Position numbers and translations under genes: made by a program
From: Ottowia flava
GTDB lineage: Bacteria; Pseudomonadota; Gammaproteobacteria; Burkholderiales; Burkholderiaceae_C
NCBI RefSeq assembly: GCF_008017535.1
Contig: NZ_VRUA01000022.1
Location: forward strand, 1-54,756
Direction: 5' to 3'
DNA: 54,756 bases
Part shown: one piece after another, positions 40,586-48,699 of the stretch
Layout: each line of letters opens with the position of its first letter
How positions within the stretch are numbered: the first letter of the stretch is position 1
The notes under the pieces: model-generated
Databases searched by the model: none
What the model saw: the letters and a program-made list of their open reading frames with translations, nothing else
What the model was told of the DNA's origin: nothing

Positions 40586-41694
40586 GCACCGCGGACTCAC
40601 CCACCAGCGCCGACCGAGCTCTTTCGGGAACTCGCGAGTGGGTGAGCGCCGCAGGCTACCTGTTCGTTTTGGCGCCAAGCCTGCTCTTGGCCGCCTCCGC
40701 GTGGAGCGATAGCTCCCCTGCTCTCGCGTTCATCGGCTTGATCCTCGTCGCGCCGCTGCTCCGCGCGTTTTTCGGAGATGTCGGCGACGAGGCGCCTGAA
40801 TGGTCCGAAGCAGTTTCCAATGCGCTCGCACAATTGCCCATCCTCGCGGGCCTGGCCTACCTCACCGCCGTCGCCTCGCTCGCGACCGCGATCGCAGTCA
40901 AAGGCTGGAATGGGCAGGATCTCCTGTGGCTGGGCGCTGGACTATGGACCACGTCGAGCCTCGCCACCTGCATTGGCCACGAGCTGCTGCATGACCGCAA
41001 TCGACCGTTCGCGCTGTTCGTCGGCAAATTGGTGATGGGCGTTGCAGGCTATCCATTGCACGAGCAGGAGCACATCATCCATCACCGCCGTGTGGGTCGG
41101 GTGGATGAGGCGGAGTGTCCCGCGGCCGATGAAAGCCTTTGGCGCTTCACCTCCCGCCGAACTGCCAAGGTCATCCGCCAGGTCTTTGAGCTGCGCCAGC
41201 TGCGCGCCGCCAAGGGCACCACGGTGCAGACAACGGTCTTGAGTACGCTCGTAGTGACGCTCGGCACAGCGGCTTTGTTCTACTGGGCCGGTGGCTGGCC
41301 AGCGGCCGCCATGTACGCGCTCGCGGCGCTGTCCGTGGCCTGGTCCATGCAGGCCATCACCTACCTGCAGCACTGGGGCCTCGATCGAGACACGTCCCTG
41401 GCCACGCCAAAGGGCGGTTGCTACGGATGGGAAGATCGCTGCCGGCTGCAAGGCTGGTTGACGCTGAACATCACCGCGCACACCGCACATCACCTGAGAT
41501 CCACGGTCCCGTTTTACAGACAGGTACCTGAAGCGGACTCACCCAAACAGCCCGCCGGCTACATCATCCTGCTCTTCGCTGCCATGGTGCCGCCACTGTG
41601 GTTCTGGCTCATGGCGCCGTCGCTGCGCCGCTGGAAGGAAAGCCGACCAGACCAGCCGACGGCTGGCCACGCGCTAATTTGCCTCCGACGCTAA
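40582..41694 (+). CDS. Membrane fatty acid desaturase / alkane hydroxylase-like enzyme
   Basis: 370 residues, with several membrane segments (about 20-60, 85-125, 205-250, 320-345). It has the three histidine clusters of integral-membrane di-iron enzymes: GHELLHDRN (near 132), HEQEHIIHHRRVG (near 160) and ITAHTAHHLRS (near 297), plus LQHWGL. AlkB/XylM-type hydroxylases and related desaturases share this layout, and the final HxxHH fits either. It would oxidise a lipid or hydrocarbon at the inner membrane. It overlaps the LuxR-type gene by 4 bases, an unusual pair for a plasmid core, and its 3' end overlaps the convergent mnmH by 21 bases. Confidence 0.85.
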   Translation: MSTADSPTSADRALSGTREWVSAAGYLFVLAPSLLLAASAWSDSSPALAFIGLILVAPLLRAFFGDVGDEAPEWSEAVSNALAQLPILAGLAYLTAVASLATAIAVKGWNGQDLLWLGAGLWTTSSLATCIGHELLHDRNRPFALFVGKLVMGVAGYPLHEQEHIIHHRRVGRVDEAECPAADESLWRFTSRRTAKVIRQVFELRQLRAAKGTTVQTTVLSTLVVTLGTAALFYWAGGWPAAAMYALAALSVAWSMQAITYLQHWGLDRDTSLATPKGGCYGWEDRCRLQGWLTLNITAHTAHHLRSTVPFYRQVPEADSPKQPAGYIILLFAAMVPPLWFWLMAPSLRRWKESRPDQPTAGHALICLRR

Positions 41695-42729
41695 CTTCGC
41701 AGCGACGGCGTCCAGTGCGGCCGCTGACAGATCGGAGAGCTCCAACGGCGGGTTTGTAGGAAGGCCTGGCAACGACCGCCTGTCCGACCTGGCGTAGCAC
41801 GGGTCATAGTGCGCAACCATCACGCGCTCGAACAGGGTGTCAACTTCACCCTCAGCGGCCAGGTCCTTCCAAAGTTGCAGCTCTTCACCGCCGATCAGGG
41901 GTTTCAACGGTGTCAATCGCTCCACCATGGCGACTGGGTCTGTCACGAAGTGCGGATAGTCCTCGCGCCACAGCTTTATGCGCTCCGTCATCGGCGCTTC
42001 CAGTCTCAACGGCGTTGCCCGCCCAATCGCATCATGCAGGCACGTAGGCAGTTGGATATTGCCGATTTTTTTCGATTCGGCCTCTACCCAGACAGGCTTC
42101 TCCGTATCAAATGAGCGGAGCTTGCTGAGCAGTAATGTGTCGAACCACTTCTGAGTGGGTTGCTTCTCACCAGGTACTGCACCAATCAACGATCCTCGGT
42201 GATTGGCCAAGCCCTCTAAATCGAGTACCTGGCATCCCGCCCGCTCCAGCGCTTGCAACAGGCGTGTTTTGCCGCAGCCAGTACTTCCCGCCAATACGCG
42301 AAACGTGAACTGCTTGGGAAACTGCTCAAGGGACGCCCTCACCCACCGACGGTAAGCCTTCCAGCCACCGAGCAGAACATCGACCCGATAGCCGATCGTT
42401 CGAAGGTTCTCCGCCCACAGTTTGGAACGCTTCCCACCTCTGAAACAATAAACCAATATCCGCCCCCGCGGATCAACTCTTGAGATAACCTCTTCAATAT
42501 GCCTGGAGATATTCGCAAGCGAATACTGAACACCAATCAAATATGCCGCATGCGTGTCGTTTCTATGAAGTGTACCGACCTCCGCATACTCCTCATTATT
42601 AACAACCGGGAGATTTAGAGCGCACGGAATGTGGTCTTCAGCGTATTCCCTTGGCGATCGGGCATCGATCACCAGGTCATAGGAGCTGAACTCCCAAATC
42701 TCAAGTTCAATGGGGTGTGGCGTTCTCAA
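41674..42729 (-). CDS. mnmH: tRNA 2-selenouridine synthase MnmH
   Basis: 351 residues. The N-terminal rhodanese domain (DLVIDARSPREYAEDHIPCA) has the active-site Cys in VYCFRGGKRS (C95), and a P-loop domain has LAGSTGCGKTRLL (near 147-158). This matches MnmH (SelU/YbbB), which converts 2-thiouridine to 2-selenouridine at the tRNA wobble base through a geranylated intermediate, using selenophosphate. No selD is visible in the window, so it would depend on the host. The upstream region (42730-42850) is AT-rich. I consider it cargo that arrived with the LuxR/desaturase pair or independently. Confidence 0.9.
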   Translation of the reverse strand: MRTPHPIELEIWEFSSYDLVIDARSPREYAEDHIPCALNLPVVNNEEYAEVGTLHRNDTHAAYLIGVQYSLANISRHIEEVISRVDPRGRILVYCFRGGKRSKLWAENLRTIGYRVDVLLGGWKAYRRWVRASLEQFPKQFTFRVLAGSTGCGKTRLLQALERAGCQVLDLEGLANHRGSLIGAVPGEKQPTQKWFDTLLLSKLRSFDTEKPVWVEAESKKIGNIQLPTCLHDAIGRATPLRLEAPMTERIKLWREDYPHFVTDPVAMVERLTPLKPLIGGEELQLWKDLAAEGEVDTLFERVMVAHYDPCYARSDRRSLPGLPTNPPLELSDLSAAALDAVAAKLASEAN

Positions 42730-42884
42730 GGTATATCTATCTTACTAAATTTCATATAGCCCGTTCGCGATGAAATTTAGCGAAAATTCATCGGGCGAAA
42801 GTCACACTTCTGCCGATAAAGTAGGTTCACCGGATAGACCGGAGCGCGGATCCGTGGTTGTTTCTGACAGTAACGGGAGAGCCA

Positions 42885-43358
42885 ATGAAAGATCGTAAGT
42901 GTGCACCTAACACCAATCGACAGGCAACGAGCGAAACAGACACCTGGATGGTGAGCTTCATGGAGAGCCTGCGACGCATCGAGCACTGGGTACTTGTGAC
43001 CGCAGCCGATTGCCCGAGCGCCATCCAGTCTGCTCGCCTGAAGTTGCGCGCGCAGCTGAAGAATCCCCTCGGTGGCTTGGACTTCCGAAAGTGCGTTCGT
43101 ACAACCCACGAAGGTAGCGCCAGCAATCCCTTTCGGCCGTCGTCGTACCTTGATCTCGACGAGCGATCTGGCAACCCGCGCCCTGTTCTCTTGAGCAAAG
43201 AGGCCTACGAAGGCTTCCTCCTAAGCGATGACGTGCCGGCGGACATGCCCATGACGGCACCAGCCCAAGTCGCTCCGCGTTGGCGCTCAGCGCGCTCCTT
43301 CGATCAAGCCTCATTCGACGAGTACGACCCGGTTCGCGCGATGCCGACGGTTCACTAA
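42885..43358 (+). CDS. Protein of unknown function, 157 aa
   Basis: Not recognised. From ATG 42885, with GGGAGAGCC upstream, it gives a soluble protein with a central basic segment and an acidic C-terminus (FDQASFDEYDPVRAMPTVH). A terminator hairpin starts 33 bases after the stop, which supports this frame over the overlapping minus-strand frames. It lies between mnmH and the replication gene. Confidence 0.5.
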   Translation: MKDRKCAPNTNRQATSETDTWMVSFMESLRRIEHWVLVTAADCPSAIQSARLKLRAQLKNPLGGLDFRKCVRTTHEGSASNPFRPSSYLDLDERSGNPRPVLLSKEAYEGFLLSDDVPADMPMTAPAQVAPRWRSARSFDQASFDEYDPVRAMPTVH

Positions 43359-43390
43359 CCGCGTACCGCAGCCCTAAACCCAACGTCAGA

Positions 43391-43424
43391 CGCCGATCAC
43401 CCTAAGTGGTGGTCGGCGTTTTTC
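43391..43424 (+). terminator. Rho-independent terminator
   Basis: The stem CGCCGATCACC/GGTGGTCGGCG is followed by TTTTT. It follows the 42885 gene. Confidence 0.8.
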
Positions 43425-43602
43425 GTTCTGGCAAAGGTCCACGTTACGGACCACGAACTGCGCGCCGCCGGCGGCCGCAGCTCGACAATCCGCGCGCCGG
43501 AAGACCCTCCGGTCGCTGCGCGCCCTGCGCGAGAGCCATGGATAAGTCCTGCGGACTTACCCACCGCCCTCTTGCCGCTACTCGTCTCTACGAGACTTTC
43601 TC

Positions 43603-44898
43603 TCAACTTGTATCAAATGCAACGGGGCCATCCCCGGCACCCTTACTTTTTGTTCCCGTACCCTCGCTTTTTCTGCCGCTACCGCGGGGGGTGGTTATCT
43701 GATGTGCACCATTTGGCACCCACTTGGCCAGAATATGAGCGCTCCTGGGTGCGATGGTCTTTAGCGCTTCAAGGAGCGCCTGGAGGGTCAGCAGCGGGCC
43801 GCGGTGGCCCTCAGGCACGGTCGGCTCTATCAGGCCGACCAAACGCCCCGCAGAGGCCGCCAGCGCCTCTTCCAGGCGTGCTCTGTACCTGGCCACGGTG
43901 CGCCGATCGACGCCCGCCGTCCGAGCAATGCCGGCGTCCGTGGGAATCAGCTCCCCGCCGCTTTGCAGGCTGGCCAGCGCCGCCATGAGCTTGGCCAACG
44001 TGGACTGGTTGCGAAGGGAGTGCGTTCGCGCGGCCGCGGCTTGTTGCCGCTCCTTCGTCGTCAGGGCCGGATCGAAATGCATGGTGCCGCGCATGCGGGC
44101 GGAGCCGCGGTACTTGTCCCACGTCCACCGCGCAACGGACTTGGCGATCGCGCGCAGATCGCTGTGCCTCAGGTCGCCCTTGGCATGGCCAGCTCGCCCG
44201 AAATCGTTGTGGGCCTCATTGAAGGCCAGCAGGCGGTCATAGAACGGCTCGAAGGAGCCGTCACGCGCCTTGCCGACGATGCTGTACGCGAAGAAGCGGC
44301 AGGCGTCGAACAACGCGCAGTTGCGAGACTCAGCTGCCTGCTCAGATACGTTGCCGCGCCGGCGTTGGGGCAGATCGATGTATTCCGCCAGCTCGCCCAG
44401 CGTGTACTCGTGGGAGTGGATCTCCCAGGTCCGCCAGAGAGGATGACCTGGTGTTTTGGCGACGGGGCCGCCGTGATAGGCCAGATCTGCCCGAAGAGAC
44501 GCCGCCATGGACGCGTACACGGCGCGCTGATACTGAATGGGCTCGCTGCGGCCGCGGGGACTGGTGCACACCGGCGCGATCGCGTAGTAAAGGTGCGCAC
44601 CCCGTACTCGCTCGCCATCCACGGTTTGGACGATCAGATTGGGAGGAGGAAGTCCAGCCGCCTCCCAGCGCTGGCCATCACCTTCCTCGATGTCAAAAAT
44701 AAGCCAGGAGACCCGGTCCCGCCTATTGATTTGCATGTACGGCCACCTCAGCGCGTAGCTGAGGGGCCGGCTGAACACGGCAGTTTTATTGTCTGAGCAG
44801 CGGGGGAAGAATGGCGCTTCCCGCCATATTCTTCCGAGTGGGCCAGTGCCAGATTGAAACCTGTCGCGTAATCCGTTCTCTAGGACTACCGATTCCAC
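43603..44898 (-). CDS. Plasmid replication initiator, ColE2-type primase-like Rep
   Basis: 431 residues. The N-terminal half carries features of RepA/primase proteins (SWLIFDIEEGD, LPPPNLIVQTVDGERVRGAH, LYYAIAPV, YTLGELAEYIDLP), as in ColE2/ColE3-type Rep, which primes leading-strand synthesis. A helix-turn-helix-like segment lies near 320-345 (TDAGIARTAGVDRRTVARYR). The Gly/Lys/Ser-rich tail is probably disordered. It is longer than ColE2 Rep (about 300). The upstream leader has an inverted repeat and a likely opposing small RNA, as expected of an antisense-controlled replicon. This is the main evidence that the element is a plasmid. Confidence 0.85.
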   Translation of the reverse strand: MESVVLENGLRDRFQSGTGPLGRIWREAPFFPRCSDNKTAVFSRPLSYALRWPYMQINRRDRVSWLIFDIEEGDGQRWEAAGLPPPNLIVQTVDGERVRGAHLYYAIAPVCTSPRGRSEPIQYQRAVYASMAASLRADLAYHGGPVAKTPGHPLWRTWEIHSHEYTLGELAEYIDLPQRRRGNVSEQAAESRNCALFDACRFFAYSIVGKARDGSFEPFYDRLLAFNEAHNDFGRAGHAKGDLRHSDLRAIAKSVARWTWDKYRGSARMRGTMHFDPALTTKERQQAAAARTHSLRNQSTLAKLMAALASLQSGGELIPTDAGIARTAGVDRRTVARYRARLEEALAASAGRLVGLIEPTVPEGHRGPLLTLQALLEALKTIAPRSAHILAKWVPNGAHQITTPRGSGRKSEGTGTKSKGAGDGPVAFDTS

Positions 44899-44922
44899 GC
44901 GAGCGCTCCGGTGTGCGTGTCA

Positions 44923-44946
44923 AACCACACAAAAATTCATGTGGTT
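44923..44946. repeat. Inverted repeat just upstream of rep
   Basis: AACCACA and TGTGGTT at 10-base separation, ending 25-48 bases before the rep ATG. Possible hairpin in the rep leader, or initiator/operator site. Confidence 0.5.
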
Positions 44947-44952
44947 GACCAC

Positions 44953-44982
44953 TTGCGCGCGCAGAATCAGAACATGTATACT
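44953..44982 (+). promoter_or_regulatory. Promoter reading against the rep leader
   Basis: TTGCGC (44953) and TATACT (44977) are 18 bases apart, predicting a start near 44989 on the plus strand. No coding frame follows before the terminator at 45070, so it probably makes a short RNA. Confidence 0.5.
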
Positions 44983-44988
44983 CTCTCC

Positions 44989-45101
44989 GACTTGTGAGGC
45001 GGTGAGAGTGTTGATTACTTGTTCTGATTCCAGACGCAACGATCAGCGCTTTGACAGCAAACCCTGAAAAGGCCGGTATTCCACTACCGGCCTTTTCTTT
45101 T
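44989..45101 (+). ncRNA. Candidate antisense RNA controlling rep
   Basis: From the promoter at 44953 to the terminator at 45070-45101, about 110 bases. It has no open frame, ends in a strong hairpin with a T run, and lies wholly within the probable rep leader on the opposite strand. That is the usual design of plasmid copy-number antisense RNAs. The call is from layout alone; no sequence family is recognised. Confidence 0.5.
45070..45101 (+). terminator. Rho-independent terminator of the candidate antisense RNA
   Basis: GGCCGGTA-TTCCAC-TACCGGCC followed by TTTTCTTTT. Confidence 0.85.
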
Positions 45102-45173
45102 GTGGGGCGCCGTTCAAGAGGCACTGCACGAATAGATGACACAAGGCTCCTGTTGGTTGGGTTGAGCGGGGGC

Positions 45174-45246
45174 AGCGGACTTGTCCGCCGCGATTGCAAA
45201 GTGCACACGACGCGCGCAGCGCGCGACCGTACAACTTTGGCAATCG
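45174..45246. promoter_or_regulatory. Two opposed TTTGCAAT-type sites and a palindrome upstream of rep
   Basis: On the minus strand TGCACT is followed by TTGCAATCG (45207-45190), facing rep. On the plus strand TACAAC is followed by TTTGGCAATCG (45230-45246). GCGGAC-TT-GTCCGC (45174-45187) is a perfect palindrome. The rest of 45102-45289 shows a GCGCG/CGCGC repeat but no gene. This is the likely rep promoter/operator and a candidate origin or transfer-origin region. Confidence 0.5.
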
Positions 45247-45289
45247 TTCCGGATTGTGACACAGGTTCTACACTTTCGATAGCGCGAAA

Positions 45290-47443
45290 TTAGGGGCGCA
45301 GCGTAACGACAAGTCCGACGCGTCCCAGCGCCTTGATCAACTTGTGCTCGATCGCGACGATCTGGGCGGCCCGTCGCCACTCCTCGTCCGTCTTGATCAC
45401 GTCTTCCACCCGCAGCCCTAGGGTGTCCAGCCAGCTCTCCAAGCCGAAGAGCGACGCCAGTTCTTCCCCTTGATCCTTTCGCTGCACTTCCTTACTGGCC
45501 GCGGCCGCCAGCAAGCGCATCCGAAACAGGCCAGGCGCGATCATCTCGTCGGGCTCAGGCTCCGTAGCCGTCGCCGTCGCCGGCGGCGGCGGCTCTGGTT
45601 CTGGCAGTACCTGATCGTCGGCCGCGCTCACCAGGTCGACCTGGTCCTGAGCCAGGTCGTGAACTTGGTCATCGACTGGCCCTGCGACCTGGTCCTGCGT
45701 CTGATCAAGCACCTGGTCATCGCCTTCGCCGGCGGCCTGGACCTGCGGCGGGTCATCCCCGTTCGCCTCGTCCGCGCGCTCCGACACTTCATCGAAGGCC
45801 GTCGTGCTACCCAGCATGTCCAGAAACGCGTTGTTGGCCGTGCCCTGCTCCAGCTGCTCTTGCGTCGACTTCTTGCGGAAGGCGCCTTGGCCCCCGGTCC
45901 TGGCCACGCTGAAGTGCGGCACCAGCCAGTAGTCCTTGACGTTCGTAACAGGCGCTAGCTCCGGCATGGGCTCCGGCGCGAGCAATATGCAAGAACCCCA
46001 ACTGAACACTGGCTTCACCCGCGCCAGATCCTCCGCATCTTTCGGCGCGGCGAACGTGTCGTCTGTGAAGTAGTCCTTCGGCTTGTAGAACGACACCTTG
46101 TAGAGGGACGATTCGGGTGCCCTGCCCATGGGCTCGTGATCGGTGAAGAGCAAGCCGTTCTCGCCCATCCAGATCAGCACCTGGCGCGTCAAAGCGTTCA
46201 CGGGATTCACGCCGCTGACGGGCAGAGCATGAAGATCCTGCAGCCCTGCCACCTCGGCAATCTGTTGAATGAACGCGTCCTCCTTCAGCGCTACCACCGT
46301 CTTGCGGAAGTGCGGCAGGTGGAACTTGACGCCCACGTTGGTTCTCTGTTCCTGGCTGTTGACCCGGCCGACTCGCGTCAGCACCTCGACCAGTGCGTTG
46401 TGCAGCTGCGATCGATCATTGCTCTCAACGAACGCCTCATCGGCGCGCGCATCCTCGCGAAGTGCCGCACGCGTGCGGCCGTTCTCCATCGCACCGGCCA
46501 TGCGATCGCACTTGATCAGCAGCTCCAGCAGCGCATGTAGCCGATCGCTGAGCACTCCGCCATCCGCCGCCATAGGGACGGCTGAGGGGTGGTGATAGTG
46601 AGCCAGCACGGCCTGCATCACGTCGATGTCTGCTGCCGAGATGTCGTCGTGCCAGTACCCCTCCATGCGGGCCATGATGCGGGCGCCGACGAGGTCGTGA
46701 TCCTTCGTGCAGTCGACCAGCGCGTCACCCACCCACACATAGCACTCGATCTTCCCGAGATCGTGGCCGAGTCCCAGCACAGCGATGAGTGGATCCGCAC
46801 GATCGAAGCTGTAGTTGGCGTCGCGCAGATAGATCATCTGGTAGCCCGACGGCGCGCGCGCCGGCACGTAGCTGTACGCAACACACTCCCGGAGCATGAG
46901 CCAACAAACCAGCAGCGAGTGAGTCAGGAGCGTGCGCCCGCCGTGGTTGTGCAGGGGGTCATCGGCATGCGTTGCAGGCCATGCCCGAACGCGTTCGTGC
47001 CAAAGCGTTCTGACGATCTCCTCCAGCAAAGCGGCATGGCCAGGGGATCGGGTGCGCGTGTTCTGGATCCACTCATGCAGGAACCCAGTGTCCCCGGCCG
47101 CCACCACTTCAGGCGGCATGTGAGGCGCAAGCTCCTCGACCGTGGGCATGGCTTCGGCCGCGGCAAGCCGCGCACGGTGAATTGGGACTTTGCCTATCGT
47201 CGCCGCCGCCCCGTTCCACGAGTCCGGTACCAGTGCCTCGATCTGCTCCTGCCGGTCCAGCCAGTGCCAAAACAAGGCGACTACGCAGCCAATAGCGATT
47301 CCAAAGGCCCAGGCACCGACGCCGTGCAAGATGCCAGCCAGGCTAGCGTATCGCTGGCCTCCCGCAATCAGTAGGACGATCCACCAAAACCCGAAAACGA
47401 TGACGGCTGCGCGGGCAACCTCTTTGGGGCGCAGCATCCTCAA
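45290..47443 (-). CDS. traI: Membrane-anchored HD-domain protein, probable MOBH-type relaxase (TraI)
   Basis: 717 residues. Two N-terminal membrane segments (about 10-55) are followed by a TraI_2-like region with HNHGGRTLLTHSLLV (near 165), GLGHDLGKIE (near 225, the HD motif) and HYHHPSAV (near 282), which fits MOBH relaxases and their HD relatives. The C-terminal part has repeated DQV units (residues about 575-625), then a Pro/Glu-rich stretch and a helical end. MOBH enzymes of R27/SXT-type systems work with F-type channels, as here. The membrane anchor is unusual, so a non-relaxase HD hydrolase is a fair alternative. It follows the 47455 gene by 11 bases. Confidence 0.75.
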   Translation of the reverse strand: MRMLRPKEVARAAVIVFGFWWIVLLIAGGQRYASLAGILHGVGAWAFGIAIGCVVALFWHWLDRQEQIEALVPDSWNGAAATIGKVPIHRARLAAAEAMPTVEELAPHMPPEVVAAGDTGFLHEWIQNTRTRSPGHAALLEEIVRTLWHERVRAWPATHADDPLHNHGGRTLLTHSLLVCWLMLRECVAYSYVPARAPSGYQMIYLRDANYSFDRADPLIAVLGLGHDLGKIECYVWVGDALVDCTKDHDLVGARIMARMEGYWHDDISAADIDVMQAVLAHYHHPSAVPMAADGGVLSDRLHALLELLIKCDRMAGAMENGRTRAALREDARADEAFVESNDRSQLHNALVEVLTRVGRVNSQEQRTNVGVKFHLPHFRKTVVALKEDAFIQQIAEVAGLQDLHALPVSGVNPVNALTRQVLIWMGENGLLFTDHEPMGRAPESSLYKVSFYKPKDYFTDDTFAAPKDAEDLARVKPVFSWGSCILLAPEPMPELAPVTNVKDYWLVPHFSVARTGGQGAFRKKSTQEQLEQGTANNAFLDMLGSTTAFDEVSERADEANGDDPPQVQAAGEGDDQVLDQTQDQVAGPVDDQVHDLAQDQVDLVSAADDQVLPEPEPPPPATATATEPEPDEMIAPGLFRMRLLAAAASKEVQRKDQGEELASLFGLESWLDTLGLRVEDVIKTDEEWRRAAQIVAIEHKLIKALGRVGLVVTLRP

Positions 47444-47454
47444 TCACCAGTCGA

Positions 47455-48603
47455 TCAAACGTCAGCGCTGAAGGCCTCCGCGGGAGCATCGGGCGCTGCC
47501 TCCGGCTCGACCTTGGCCGCGCGCTTTGCCGCTGAACGACTGTTCTTCGCGGCCCGCAGGGCGGCGAGCTGCTTGGCGTAGTCCTTGACCCACTGCGGCG
47601 TCAGATGCGGCTTGGCCGGATCCAGAAAGAGGATGCTCTTGCTGTCAGCCATCTCGGGGAGGCGCGTCAGCCGGATATAGCTGTGGAAGCGCTGCACCGG
47701 ATTGCCTTTCGCGTCCGGCACGTACATGGTCAGGCCCACGTCTGTCGATTCGGACTTGGTCTGTTCAGCTGGCGTAGCCGCTTCTACCGCGGCATCGCCC
47801 TCTTGCTCCGGTTTAACGGCCGCAGGCGGCACCACGCCCATTGGATTGGTCTTCACCAGGTGGCGGCCCTCGCAGTAAAGCATGGCCCCGATGCGCGACA
47901 TCTCGATAGCACGCTCGGCCTGGTTGCCGAAGTAGCGGACCGTGATGAAACTGTCTTCGTTGCCTTCCTGGCGCAGGTGAATCTCGGCGTGGCCAGGCGT
48001 TCGCTCGTTGGGCTGGACATAGCGCGACCCGACACAGATGCCGGCGAGCTGGACGTGGTTGTTGGCGCCGCTGTTGATCAGGTCGCTATCCTCGAAGACA
48101 CGGCGCTTGTCGTTTTCTTCTTCCCGCGCAATCAAATCCATCACATTCCGCGGATGAGCTTCGAAAATGTTCGGTCGCTCAATCGAGCGCACCATGAAGG
48201 TCGTGTAGCTCTCGCCCGTGCTCTTGTCGACGCCGCCGACCACGGTGCACAGCACCTTGATCAAATCGCCGTTGGCATGGCGGGACGCCAGGCCTTTCGG
48301 CATGACCAGGGGAACCAGAATCGGTCGACGGTTTGGTGTCTGGAGCTCCAGAAGCACCTCGTTCCCCGACGGCGAAGTTCCCCGGATCACGCCATAGTGA
48401 AACGCGGAGTTGCGGAAGTTCGAAACGTAGGCGGCCTTCGATGGATCCGCGCGCGCATCCAACGACAGCTGCTTCATCACCGGACGGCGCTGAGATCCCG
48501 CCTCAACCCCGAAGGTCTTGACCTTGCCTTCCCCAGCTTCTGCCCCTGTACTTCCTGAACTTGCATCACCCTGAGCAGCACTCGCGACGGGTTCATCAAC
48601 CAT
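47455..48603 (-). CDS. Possible OB-fold DNA-binding protein, 382 aa
   Basis: Not named with certainty. From ATG 48603 (AAAGGAGCC upstream) the N-terminus is Ala/Gly/Ser-rich. Two segments resemble OB-fold strands: a first block near 70-140 (FHYGVIRGTSPSGNEVLLEL) and a second with SFITVRYFGNQAERAIEMSR then GAMLYCEGRHLV, which resembles SSB-type sequences. The C-terminal 40 residues are Lys/Ala-rich. I infer ssDNA binding linked to transfer, since the probable relaxase gene follows 11 bases later. A start at 48648 would lie in the promoter and is rejected. Confidence 0.6.
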   Translation of the reverse strand: MVDEPVASAAQGDASSGSTGAEAGEGKVKTFGVEAGSQRRPVMKQLSLDARADPSKAAYVSNFRNSAFHYGVIRGTSPSGNEVLLELQTPNRRPILVPLVMPKGLASRHANGDLIKVLCTVVGGVDKSTGESYTTFMVRSIERPNIFEAHPRNVMDLIAREEENDKRRVFEDSDLINSGANNHVQLAGICVGSRYVQPNERTPGHAEIHLRQEGNEDSFITVRYFGNQAERAIEMSRIGAMLYCEGRHLVKTNPMGVVPPAAVKPEQEGDAAVEAATPAEQTKSESTDVGLTMYVPDAKGNPVQRFHSYIRLTRLPEMADSKSILFLDPAKPHLTPQWVKDYAKQLAALRAAKNSRSAAKRAAKVEPEAAPDAPAEAFSADV

Positions 48604-48627
48604 GATTGGCTCCTTTGTGTAGCAGTT

Positions 48628-48656
48628 AATCGCAATTCGTAATTGCAAAGTTTATA
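48628..48656 (-). promoter_or_regulatory. Promoter/operator of the 48603-traI operon
   Basis: On the minus strand TATAAA (48656-48651) is followed by CTTTGCAATTACGAATTGCG, where GCAATT and AATTGC form an inverted repeat around ACG. It lies about 25 bases before the ATG. Confidence 0.7.
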
Positions 48657-48699
48657 TTATTTCTACACCAGAGCCTAATCGCACGCCGACTGGTATTTG

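Noticed and set aside
42958-43383. Minus-strand frames over the 42885 gene
   Set aside because: Shadow composition; the plus frame has a ribosome binding site and a terminator in the right place.
43397-43606. 69-aa minus-strand ORF between the 42885 gene and rep
   Set aside because: Covers a terminator hairpin and low-complexity GC-rich sequence; no ribosome binding site or domain.
46851-46872. GGCGCGCGCGCC palindrome as another copy of the TTCGCGCGCGCGAA site
   Set aside because: Lacks the TTC/GAA arms and lies in GC-rich coding sequence; likely chance.
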